A DNA stretch of 64,000 nucleotides from Streptomyces aureoverticillatus (GTDB taxonomy: Bacteria > Actinomycetota > Actinomycetes > Streptomycetales > Streptomycetaceae), in contig NZ_BMSY01000007.1 in assembly GCF_014649395.1 (NCBI RefSeq), forward strand, positions 124,001 to 188,000, read 5' to 3'. Positions 51,599-59,550 of the stretch are shown one piece after another (position 1 is the stretch's first letter; each line of letters opens with the position of its first letter). The translations under genes were made by a program, and so were the position numbers. The notes under the pieces are model-generated. The model saw only the letters and a list, made by a program, of their open reading frames with translations, had not been told where the DNA came from and ran no database searches.

Positions 51599-52950
51599 GT
51601 GCGGACGTTCCCGGTCAGGTTCTCGCTGGTGGTACGGGGGTGGGGGAGCGGGGCGGACACCGCGTCGCTCAGGCCGCGCACGGCCCGGAGCTCGTCGACG
51701 GTGAGCAGGGCACGGCCACGCATCAGGACGCGGCCGTCCACGACGGTGTCGCGCACATCGGCGGGCCCGGCGGCGTACGCGAGCGTCGAGTACGGGTCGT
51801 GCCGGGGCGCCAGGTGCGGGCGGTCCAGGTCGAGGACGACCAGGTCGGCACGTTTGCCGGGCTCCAGGGAACCGAGCTGCCCGTCGAGCCCGAGGGCCCG
51901 CGCGGAGTCGATGGTCGCCATCCGTACGGCCTGCTCGGCACCCACCGCCGTCGGGTCGCCGCCCGCCTTGTGCACGAGCGCGGCCATCCGCACCGCGCCG
52001 AGCAGGTCGAGCGTGTTGGAACTCACCGCGCCGTCCGTGCCCAGGCCCACGGTCACGCCCGCCGCCGCCAGGTCCGGCACCCGCGCTATGCCGCAGCCCA
52101 GCTTCAGGTTGGACACCGGGCAGTGCGCGACGGCCGTCCCCGTACGGGCGAGCGCCGCTATCTCCGTGTCGGTCAGGTCGACGGCGTGCGCGAGGAGCGT
52201 GTCCGGGCCGAGCACGCCGAGCGAGTCGAGGAGTTCGACGGGCCGCATGCCGTGCAGCTCGGTGACGGTGGCCACCTCGGTGGCGTTCTCCGCGGCGTGC
52301 AGGTGCAGCAGCGCGCCGTGCGCGCGGGCCAGCGCGGCGATCGCGGTGAGCTGCTCGGGAGCCAGGGTGTATGCGGAGTGGGCGAACACCACGGGCCGGG
52401 TCCCCGGCGCCGGGGTGCGGGCGGCCAGGTGGGCCTCGGCCCAGCCGAGCCGGTCCGCGTACGGGCGGCCGTCCGGCGGCCCCGGCACGTCCATGAACGT
52501 CGGCCCGGTCAGCAGCCGCCACCCGGCCTCGCGCGCCACCTCCTCGGCCGCCTCGTGGAACCAGTACATGTCGAGCGCGGCCGTCACCCCGCCGCGTACC
52601 GACTCCGCGATCGCCGCCCGGATGCCCGCCGCGACCGTCTCCGGCGACAGCAGTTCGGCCTCGCGCGGGATGACGCGCTCCAGGAAGCCCTGGAGCGTCA
52701 GGTCGTCGGCGGAGCCGCGCAGCAGCGTCATCGCCAGGTGCGTATGCGTGTTGATGAGGCCCGGCAGGACCAGACAGCCGCGCGCGTCGATCTCCTCGGC
52801 CGCCGTGTACGCGGCACGCAGCCGCGCGGCGGGGCCGACCTCGACGATCTCACCGGCGCGCACGGCGACCGCGCCGTCGGGGACGACGGTGCCGGACGCG
52901 TCGACGGTGAGGACGTCGCCGCCGTGGACGAGGAGATCGATGGGAGTCAT
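51595..52950 (-). CDS. Amidohydrolase, adenosine/methylthioadenosine-deaminase-like
   Basis: The start at ATG 52950 (MTPIDLLVHGGDVLTVDASG) is preferred to 52995. Metal ligands: HTHLAM in GLINTHTHLAMTLLRGSADD, His in PVVFAHSAYTLAPEQL and LLHLHAAENATEV, His in AVAHCPVSNLKLGCG, Asp in GLGTDGAVSSNTLDLLG. The segments LRGSADDLTLQGFLERVIPRE and HSAYTLAPEQ resemble MtaD (S-adenosylhomocysteine/5'-methylthioadenosine deaminase). With the nucleoside phosphorylase 78 bp upstream it may deaminate an adenine nucleoside that is then phosphorolysed. 451 aa. Guanine deaminase-like activity is an alternative. Confidence 0.83.
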
Positions 52951-53028
52951 GCGTTCCGTTCCGTGCGAAGGGGGTGTGAGCGGGTGCAGGGGCAACTGGG
53001 CAATGGAGGAAGGAGGAAGGGGGGGCGA

Positions 53029-53823
53029 CTACGGTGCGGGCGTTCGCTGCGCGGGCAGCCCGGCGTCCTCGGCGGCCAGCAGGCGCAGTGCGTCCAAGGT
53101 TATCCGGGCGCCGCGGGTGACTCCCTCGGCGACCACGGCGCGATGCGGGTCGTAGCCGCCGGTGGCCTCCGCGTCGACCAGCTCGTCGGCGTTGGCGCCG
53201 TCGACGACGAGCGCGCCGCCCGCGAGCAGGCCGCGCGTCGAGGCGAACACGTACAGCGCCGACAGCTCCATCTCGATGGCGGCGATCCCGGCCCGCTCGT
53301 AGGCGTCGGCGGGCAGCGGCAGGAAGCCCGGCTGGAAGGCGGCCCGGGTCCACACCACGCCCCGGTGGTACGGGGCCTTCGCCGCGCGGGCCGCGCGCTG
53401 GAGGGCGAGCACGGCCTCCGGCGCGGCGAACGCCGGATACTCGGCCGGGATGAGCTGCTGGGTCACGCCGTCGTCGCGCACCGCCGCGTCCGCCACGACC
53501 AGGTCGCCGTCCCCGACGCCGGGCCGGATCGCGCCCGCCGTACCGAGCCGGATGAAGTGCGTCACACCCGCCTCGGCCAGCTCCTGGAAGAGGCACATCG
53601 CGCCGGGCGCGCCCACGCCGTGAGAGGACACGACGACGGGCAGGCCCTGCCAGGTGCCGGTGAAGGTGCGGTACTCGCGGTGGTACGAGACCTCCTCGGC
53701 GTCGTCGAGGAGGCCGGCGACGGCGGCGGCGCGCGCGGGGTCGCCGACGACGACGGCGTGCGCGGGCAGCCCGGTGCGGGGGATGCCCGAGATGGGCAGG
53801 GTCTCTTGGGCGGTCGACGTCAT
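53029..53823 (-). CDS. Purine nucleoside/uridine phosphorylase family protein
   Basis: This 264-aa member of the hexameric nucleoside phosphorylase group. Phosphate- and ribose-binding segments: HAVVVGDPARAAAVAGLL, VVSSHGVGAPGAMCLFQELA, THFIRLGTAGAIRPGVGDGD. Ribose/base site: AAIEMELSALYVFAS (EME), and a C-terminal VVDGANADELVDAEATGG. It catalyses nucleoside + phosphate to base + ribose-1-phosphate. It heads the run of five genes reading leftward to the GntR regulator. Confidence 0.87.
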   Translation of the reverse strand: MTSTAQETLPISGIPRTGLPAHAVVVGDPARAAAVAGLLDDAEEVSYHREYRTFTGTWQGLPVVVSSHGVGAPGAMCLFQELAEAGVTHFIRLGTAGAIRPGVGDGDLVVADAAVRDDGVTQQLIPAEYPAFAAPEAVLALQRAARAAKAPYHRGVVWTRAAFQPGFLPLPADAYERAGIAAIEMELSALYVFASTRGLLAGGALVVDGANADELVDAEATGGYDPHRAVVAEGVTRGARITLDALRLLAAEDAGLPAQRTPAP

Positions 53824-53871
53824 CCGGGGGCTCCTGGTCGGGGCTTGGCAGGGCGGGGGTGGGTGGTCCTC

Positions 53872-54090
53872 GCGGGGCGCCCCAGTCCCGCCCCTTTCCC
53901 GAAACTGGGGGCTCTGCCCCCAGACCCCCGCTCCTCAATCGCCGGAGGGGCTATACCTCAGCCACATCCAGCCCGTCCGGCGATTGAGGACGAGCCGCGA
54001 AGCGGCGATACGGGGGTCCAGGGGGCGGAGCCCCCTGGTTACGGAGAAGGGGCGGGACCGGGGCGCCCCGCGAGGCCCCCCACGCCGCTG
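53872..54090. repeat. Dispersed repeat, two copies head to head
   Basis: An inverted pair: the left copy reads cgccccagtcccgcccctt, aaactgggggctctgccccc and ctcctcaatcgccggagggg; the right copy reads cagcccgtccggcgattg, gggggtccagggggcggagc and aaggggcgggaccggggcgc. Together they can form a long stem. It fills most of the 340-bp gap between the phosphorylase start (53823) and the glpD end (54164). Confidence 0.8.
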
Positions 54091-54114
54091 CGGATCGTAG
54101 CCCGACCGGCATGC

Positions 54115-54149
54115 GTAAGGGGCGGCCGCCCATGGCGACCGCCCCTTAC
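54115..54149 (-). terminator. glpD terminator hairpin
   Basis: GTAAGGGGCGG (54115-54125) and CCGCCCCTTAC (54139-54149) form an 11-bp perfect stem, 15 bp past the glpD stop codon. Confidence 0.8.
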
Positions 54150-54163
54150 CAACTGCTAACGGC

Positions 54164-55783
54164 TCAGCTCTTCTTGCCCAGCAGGTCCTCGACCTTGCCG
54201 CGGATCTCGTCCGTCGCGAGGCCGCGGATCGTCAGCGTCGTCCGGCGGCGCAGCACGTCGTCGGCCGTCTCGGCCCACTCGTTGTCGCGCGCGTAGACGA
54301 CCTGCGCCCAGATCTCCGGGGCGTCGGGGTGGACGCGCTCGGCCAGCTCCGGGTTCTCGTTCGCCAGCCGGGCGATGTCGAAGGACAGGGAGCCGTAGTG
54401 CGTGGCCAGGTGGCGCGCGGTGTCGGGCGCCATGCGCGGGCCGGGCGCCGGACCGTCGACCAGGAGGCGGTGGGCGACCGCGCGCGGGTTGGCGATACCG
54501 GGCAGCGGCAGCTTCTTCGGCAGCTCGGAGATCGGCTCGTAGTCGTCGCCGAGCGGGTGACCCGGCAGCGCCTCCAGCTTCTTCATGACCGTACGGCCGA
54601 TGTGGCGGAACGTCGTCCACTTGCCGCCCGCGACCGACAGCATGCCGCCGCGGCCCTCGGTGACGACTGTCTCGCGCTTGGCCTTGGACGTGTCGCCGGG
54701 ACCGCCCGGCAGCACCCGCAGGCCCGCGAAGGAGTACGTGATCAGGTCACGGGACAGCTGCTGGTCGCGGATGGAGAACGCGGCCTCGTCCAGGATCTGC
54801 GCGGTGTCGGACTCGGTGACGCGCACGTCGGCCGGGTCGCCCTCGAACTCCTCGTCGGTGGTGCCGAGCAGCAGCATGTCCTCCCAGGGCAGGGCGAACG
54901 TGATGCGGTACTTGTCGATCGGGGTGGCCAGCGCGGCCTTCCAGGGGGCGGTGCGCTTGAGGACCAGGTGCGCGCCCTTGGAGAGGCGGATGGAGGGGGC
55001 CGCGTCCGGGTTCTCCATCTTGCGCAGGTGGTCGACCCAGGGGCCGGTCGCGTTCAGCACCAGACGGGCGTTCACGCCGAACTCGGCGCCGTCCATGCGG
55101 TCCTTGAGGTCGGCGCCGGTGACCCGGCCGCCCGTGAAGCGCAGGCCGGTGACCTCGGCGTGGTTGAGGACGGCGGCGCCCGCCTCGGCGGCCGCGCGGA
55201 CCGTCATCAGGGCCATGCGCGCGTCGTTCATCTGGTCGTCGCCGTACACGGCCACGGCCTTCAGGTTGTCCGTGCGCAGCTCCGGCACGTCCTGCGCCGC
55301 CTTGGCGGGGGAGAGCAGGTGGCCGACGCCGTCGCCGAAGGCCGACAGGGCCGAGTAGGCGAAGACGCCCGCGCCGAGCTTGGCGGCGCCGTGCGGTCCG
55401 CCCTTGTAGACCGGCAGGTAGAAGGTGAGCGGGTTGGCGAGGTGCGGTGCCACCTGGCGTGACACCGCACGCCGCTCGAAGTGGTTCTCCGCGACCAGCT
55501 TCACCGCGCCGGTCTGCAGGTAGCGCAGACCGCCGTGGAGCAGCTTGGAGGAGGCGGAGGAGGTGGCGCCGGCGAAGTCGCCGGCGTCCACCAGGGCCAC
55601 CCTGAGACCCGACTGGGCGGCATGCCAGGCGGTGGAGATGCCCAGGATTCCGCCGCCGATCACCAGGAGGTCGTAGGACGCCTTGGACAGACGCTCCCGG
55701 GTCTCGGCGCGGCTCGGGGCGCTGCCCGCGGCCGGAGGCGTGCCGAGAGCCGGGAAGGCGGGGCCGCTCTGCAGGGTGGTCAT
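54164..55783 (-). CDS. glpD: Glycerol-3-phosphate dehydrogenase (FAD)
   Basis: This 539-aa protein carries the FAD fold YDLLVIGGGILGISTAWHAA, SSASSKLLHGGLRYLQTG (GlpD signature), VVLNATGPWVDHLRK-like sequence and LSVAGGKWTTFRHIGRTV. The C-terminal DAO_C domain ends in DNEWAETADDVLRRRTTL. It oxidises sn-glycerol 3-phosphate to DHAP at the membrane. It is last of glpF-glpK-glpD, 47 bp after glpK, with a terminator behind it. RBS gaggag. Confidence 0.95.
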   Translation of the reverse strand: MTTLQSGPAFPALGTPPAAGSAPSRAETRERLSKASYDLLVIGGGILGISTAWHAAQSGLRVALVDAGDFAGATSSASSKLLHGGLRYLQTGAVKLVAENHFERRAVSRQVAPHLANPLTFYLPVYKGGPHGAAKLGAGVFAYSALSAFGDGVGHLLSPAKAAQDVPELRTDNLKAVAVYGDDQMNDARMALMTVRAAAEAGAAVLNHAEVTGLRFTGGRVTGADLKDRMDGAEFGVNARLVLNATGPWVDHLRKMENPDAAPSIRLSKGAHLVLKRTAPWKAALATPIDKYRITFALPWEDMLLLGTTDEEFEGDPADVRVTESDTAQILDEAAFSIRDQQLSRDLITYSFAGLRVLPGGPGDTSKAKRETVVTEGRGGMLSVAGGKWTTFRHIGRTVMKKLEALPGHPLGDDYEPISELPKKLPLPGIANPRAVAHRLLVDGPAPGPRMAPDTARHLATHYGSLSFDIARLANENPELAERVHPDAPEIWAQVVYARDNEWAETADDVLRRRTTLTIRGLATDEIRGKVEDLLGKKS

Positions 55784-55830
55784 GGTTGCTTAACTCCTCA
55801 TCAGCTGAGCTGAGTGCGGTTCAGCTCTCG

Positions 55831-57369
55831 TCAGCTCTCGTCCTCGAGCCAGCCCATGGTCCGCTCGACGGCCTTGAGCCAGTTCTTGTACTCACGGGCG
55901 CGGGTGTCCGCGTCCATGCGGGGGGTCCACTCCGCGGCCCGGCGCCAGTTGGCGCGCAGGTCGTCGGTGGAGGACCAGAAGCCGACGGCGAGACCGGCGG
56001 CGTAGGCGGCGCCGAGGCAGGTCGTCTCGGCCACCATGGGGCGCACCACGGGCGCGTCCAGGAAGTCCGAGAGGGTCTGCATCAGCAGGTTGTTGGAGGT
56101 CATGCCGCCGTCGACCTTGAGGGCCGCGAGCTCGACGCCGGAGTCCTTCGTCATGGCGTCGGTGATCTCACGGGTCTGCCAGGCGGTGGCCTCCAGGACG
56201 GCGCGCGCGATGTGCGCCTTGGTGACGTACCGGGTCAGGCCGGCGATCACACCGCGGGCGTCGGAGCGCCAGTACGGGGCGAACAGGCCCGAGAAGGCCG
56301 GTACGAAGTACGCGCCGCCGTTGTCCTCGACCGAGGACGCGAGCGTCTCGATCTCGGCGGCGGAGTTGATCAGGCCCATCTGGTCGCGCATCCACTGCAC
56401 GAGCGACCCGGTGACGGCGATGGAGCCTTCGAGGGCGTAGACCGGCTTCTTGTCGCCGATCTGGTAGCCGACGGTGGTCAGCAGCCCGGAGTAGGAGTTG
56501 ATGGCCTTCTCACCGGTGTTCATCAGCATGAACGTGCCGGTGCCGTACGTGGACTTGGCCTCGCCCTCCTCGAAACAGGTCTGACCGAACAGGGCCGCCT
56601 GCTGGTCGCCGAGCGCGGAGGCGACCGGGATGCCGCCCAGGATGTCGCCGAGCTTGCCGCCGGTGACCTCGCCGTAGACCTCGGCGGAGGAGCGGATCTC
56701 GGGGAGGATCTGCATCGGGACGCCGATGGACTCGGCGATGCGCTCGTCCCACTCCATGGTGTGCAGGTTCATCAGCATGGTGCGGGAGGCGTTGGTGACG
56801 TCGGTGACGTGCCTGCCGCCGTTCACACCGCCCGTCAGGTTCCAGATGACCCAGGAGTCCATGGTGCCGAAGAGGATGTCGCCCGCCTCGGCGCGCTCGC
56901 GCAGGCCCTCGACGTTGTCGAGCAGCCAGCGGGCCTTGGGACCGGCGAAGTAGGAGGCCAGCGGCAGGCCCGTCTCGCGGCGGAAGCGGTCCTGGCCGAC
57001 GTTGCGGCCGAGCTCCTTGCAGAGGGCGTCGGTGCGGGTGTCCTGCCAGACGATGGCGTTGTGCACCGGCTCGCCGGTGTTCTTGTCCCACAGCAGCGTG
57101 GTCTCACGCTGGTTGGTGATGCCGATGGCCTTGATGTCGTCGCGGGTGATGCCGGCCTTGGCGATGGCCCCGGCGACGACTTCCTCGACGTTGGTCCAGA
57201 TCTCGGTGGCGTTGTGCTCGACCCAGCCCGGCTTCGGGAAGATCTGCTCGTGCTCCTTCTGGTCGACGGAGACGATGCGGCCGTCCCGGTCGAAGACGAT
57301 GCAGCGGCTGGACGTGGTGCCCTGGTCGATCGCCGCGACGAAGGGGCCTGCGGTGTGTGCGTCGGTCAC
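55831..57369 (-). CDS. glpK: Glycerol kinase
   Basis: This 512-aa FGGY-family kinase: FVAAIDQGTTSSRCIVFDRD (phosphate 1), GWVEHNATEIWTNV, ITNQRETTLLWDKNTGEPVH, NAIVWQDTRTDALCKELG, STYGTGTFMLMNTGEKAINS, FVPAFSGLFAPYWRSDARGV and LKVDGGMTSNNLLMQTLSD. It phosphorylates glycerol with ATP to glycerol-3-phosphate. It stands between glpF and glpD in one operon under GylR control. Confidence 0.96.
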   Translation of the reverse strand: MTDAHTAGPFVAAIDQGTTSSRCIVFDRDGRIVSVDQKEHEQIFPKPGWVEHNATEIWTNVEEVVAGAIAKAGITRDDIKAIGITNQRETTLLWDKNTGEPVHNAIVWQDTRTDALCKELGRNVGQDRFRRETGLPLASYFAGPKARWLLDNVEGLRERAEAGDILFGTMDSWVIWNLTGGVNGGRHVTDVTNASRTMLMNLHTMEWDERIAESIGVPMQILPEIRSSAEVYGEVTGGKLGDILGGIPVASALGDQQAALFGQTCFEEGEAKSTYGTGTFMLMNTGEKAINSYSGLLTTVGYQIGDKKPVYALEGSIAVTGSLVQWMRDQMGLINSAAEIETLASSVEDNGGAYFVPAFSGLFAPYWRSDARGVIAGLTRYVTKAHIARAVLEATAWQTREITDAMTKDSGVELAALKVDGGMTSNNLLMQTLSDFLDAPVVRPMVAETTCLGAAYAAGLAVGFWSSTDDLRANWRRAAEWTPRMDADTRAREYKNWLKAVERTMGWLEDES

Positions 57370-57409
57370 GGTGTGCTCCTGAAGTACGTGTGGTGGTCGG
57401 CTGAGTCGC

Positions 57410-58195
57410 TCAGAACAGCTTGAAGATGTATGCGGCCAGAGCGCCGCCGAACAGCGGTCCTACGACGGGAATCCACGCGTACGACCAGTCCGAGCCACCC
57501 TTGTTGGGGAGCGGGAGCAGGGAGTGCACGATGCGCGGGCCCAGGTCGCGGACCGGGTTGATGGCGTAGCCCGTGGGGCCGCCGAGCGAGAGGCCGATGC
57601 CGACCACGACGAGCGCGGTGATCAGGGCGCCGAGGACGCCGAGGCCGTTGCCGCCGTCGTTGAGGCCCTGCGTGAGGATCGCCAGGACGAGCACGGTCGT
57701 GGCGATGACCTCGGTGACGAGGTTCTGTGCGACGTTCCGGATCTCCGGACCGGTGGAGAAGATGCCGAGCACCGGGCCCGCCTTCGGCGCGGCCTTCTGG
57801 TCGACCAGGCCCTCCTCGGCGGGCTGGGCCTTGATGATCTCCGGGTCGGTGAGGTGGGCCTGGAACTGGCCGTAGTACGTGGCCCACACGAGCACCGCAC
57901 CGATCATGGCGCCGAGCAGCTGCGAGGCGAGGTAGACCGGAACGTCACTCCACTTGGTGCCGCCGTCCACGGCGAGACCGATGGTGACCGCCGGGTTCAG
58001 GTGCGCGCCGGAGACGCCGCCCGCGAGGTATGCGCCGGTCAGTACGGCGAAGCCCCAGCCGAACGTGATCGCGAGCCAGCCCGCGTCCTTGGCCTTCGAG
58101 CGCTTGAGTGTGACGGCGGCGCACACGCCGCCGCCCAGCAGGATGAGCACGGCGGTACCGATGGTCTCGCCGATGAAGATGTCGGAGCTGGACAC
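57410..58195 (-). CDS. glpF: Glycerol facilitator (MIP family aquaglyceroporin)
   Basis: This 261-aa protein has six TM segments and two half-helices. First motif: GAHLNPAVTIGLAV. Second: YAINPVRDLGPRI, which reads NPV where most glycerol facilitators have NPA; the following Asp-Leu-Gly-Pro-Arg is typical of GlpF rather than water channels. It admits glycerol by diffusion. It is first gene of the operon, with a GylR-type operator 126 bp upstream of its start. Confidence 0.94.
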   Translation of the reverse strand: MSSSDIFIGETIGTAVLILLGGGVCAAVTLKRSKAKDAGWLAITFGWGFAVLTGAYLAGGVSGAHLNPAVTIGLAVDGGTKWSDVPVYLASQLLGAMIGAVLVWATYYGQFQAHLTDPEIIKAQPAEEGLVDQKAAPKAGPVLGIFSTGPEIRNVAQNLVTEVIATTVLVLAILTQGLNDGGNGLGVLGALITALVVVGIGLSLGGPTGYAINPVRDLGPRIVHSLLPLPNKGGSDWSYAWIPVVGPLFGGALAAYIFKLF

Positions 58196-58321
58196 CCGCG
58201 ACTCCTTTGTCCTTCGTCCAGGGGAAGGCGAACCCCGGGTCCCTCCGGTGGTCCGCGCCCTCAGGTGAGGGCGTTTTGCCGGCCCTGGCTTGCCCCACTG
58301 TAACGCGTAATGCCGTTAGGT

Positions 58322-58338
58322 GTTCGACAATGCCGACC
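58322..58338. promoter_or_regulatory. Candidate GylR operator upstream of glpF
   Basis: GTTCGACAATGCCGACC, an imperfect palindrome that shares 13 consecutive bases with the site in front of gylR (59325-59341). It lies near a potential promoter upstream of glpF. Confidence 0.65.
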
Positions 58339-58494
58339 GGTGGACGCGAGTCTGACCGCGGGGTTACCAACACGTCAAGACTTCTGTAATTGAAAACACG
58401 ATCGTTATTGATCGTTCTGGGTTATCGCCGGTGTCGCAACAAGAAGGGCCCGGATCCCCGCCGCGGCCCGGGGCCGGAGCCGCCGGGGACCAGG
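58339..58494. other. Gene-free interval between glpF operator and gylR 3' end
   Basis: An AT-richer stretch holds ACGATC-gttatt-GATCGT (about 58397-58416), a weak hairpin that could end the gylR transcript. No gene seen. Confidence 0.4.
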
Positions 58495-59259
58495 TCAGAA
58501 ACGGCTCGCGCCCAAGTCCCGGGACACCGCCCGCGCGCAGTCCCGCACCGCGGCGATCAGCTCGGGACGCATCTCGCCCGAAGGGCACACCCGCTCCACC
58601 GCCCCCGTGATCCCCACCGCTCCCACCGGCATCCGCCGCCGGTCGTGAATGGGCGCGGCCACGGACGCGATCCCCTCCCAGGTCTCCTCCGTGTCGGCCG
58701 CGTACCCGCGCGCGCGGGTGAGGTCGAGGATCTCCTCGAACGCCTCCGGCGCGGTCACCGTGTGCGCCGTGAACGACTCCCGCTCGCACTCCAGCGCCTC
58801 GCTGTGCGCCACCGGGTCGTACGCGGCGAGCACCTTGCCGAGCGCCGAGGAGTGCAGCGGCTGCATGGCCCCCACCTCCAGGACCTGCCTGCTGTCGTCG
58901 GGCCGGAAGACGTGGTGCACGATCAGCACGCCCTGCTGGTGCAGCACGCCCAGGTACACGCTCTCGCCGCTGGAGCGGGCCAGGTCGTCGGTCCACACCA
59001 GCGCGCGGGCGCGCAGCTCGTGCACGTCCAGATAGCTGTTGCCGAGCCGCAGCAGCTCCGCGCCGAGCTGATAGCGCCCGGACGCCGCGTCCTGCTCGAC
59101 GAAGCCCTCCTGCTGCAGGGTGCGCAGGATGCCGTGCGCCGTACCCTTGGCGAGCCCGAGGGCGGAAGCGATGTCCGAGAGGCCGAGCCGGCGCTCGCCG
59201 CCCGCGAGCAGCCGCAGCATCGCGGCGGCCCGCTCGAGCGACTGGATGTTCCGTGCCAT
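58495..59259 (-). CDS. gylR: IclR-family regulator of glycerol operon (GylR)
   Basis: The start at ATG 59259 (MARNIQSLERAAAMLRLLAG) is preferred, with ggaggac 10 bp upstream, over ATG 59277. The IclR wHTH is in GERRLGLSDIASALGLAKGT and AHGILRTLQQEGFVEQD. The effector domain contains LGVLHQQGVLIVHHVFRPDD, LHSSALGKVLAAYDP and ETWEGIASVAAPIHD. 254 aa. It represses the gyl/glp operon and itself, released by glycerol-3-phosphate in S. coelicolor. Matching operators precede both gylR and glpF. Confidence 0.94.
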   Translation of the reverse strand: MARNIQSLERAAAMLRLLAGGERRLGLSDIASALGLAKGTAHGILRTLQQEGFVEQDAASGRYQLGAELLRLGNSYLDVHELRARALVWTDDLARSSGESVYLGVLHQQGVLIVHHVFRPDDSRQVLEVGAMQPLHSSALGKVLAAYDPVAHSEALECERESFTAHTVTAPEAFEEILDLTRARGYAADTEETWEGIASVAAPIHDRRRMPVGAVGITGAVERVCPSGEMRPELIAAVRDCARAVSRDLGASRF

Positions 59260-59324
59260 CGCAGCCCTGTCCTCCATCCCGTGCCGCGCACACAGTCCGC
59301 AGCGAACTCAAGAACGCATTCACC

Positions 59325-59341
59325 GTTCGACAATGCTGAAC
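59325..59341. promoter_or_regulatory. Candidate GylR autoregulatory operator
   Basis: GTTCGACAATGCTGAAC is an imperfect 17-bp palindrome (GTTCRRCAnTGYYGAAC) 66 bp upstream of the gylR start. It also lies in the divergent interval with metH. Confidence 0.7.
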
Positions 59342-59479
59342 ACTATCGGTCGTTGCCGACCTGTGGCTAAGGGTGCGCACATGGCGATTCCCGTCAGGTA
59401 CGGCCGTACGACGACTTCCGGCCACCCGACTGCCCGTCCGCTCGCTGGGACGCTCTCACGGCCGGACCGGGGTCCCGGC

Positions 59480-59515
59480 TACTCTGGCCGAGTGCGGGTC
59501 CCCGAGGAACCCGCA
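59480..59515 (+). promoter_or_regulatory. metH promoter-like -10 and leader hairpin
   Basis: TACTCT at 59480-59485 could be a -10; just after its expected start point TGCGGGT (59493-59499) and ACCCGCA (59509-59515) form a 7-bp stem, leaving a leader of about 60 nt before ATG 59551. No cobalamin or SAM riboswitch consensus seen. Confidence 0.4.
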
Positions 59516-59550
59516 AAGCCGACAGCCGTCGCACTCCAGGGAGCTCATTC

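Noticed and set aside
59342..59550. Cobalamin or SAM/SAH riboswitch in front of metH
   Set aside because: The leader appears only about 60 nt long with one short hairpin; no B12-box-like or SAM-type conserved core seen.
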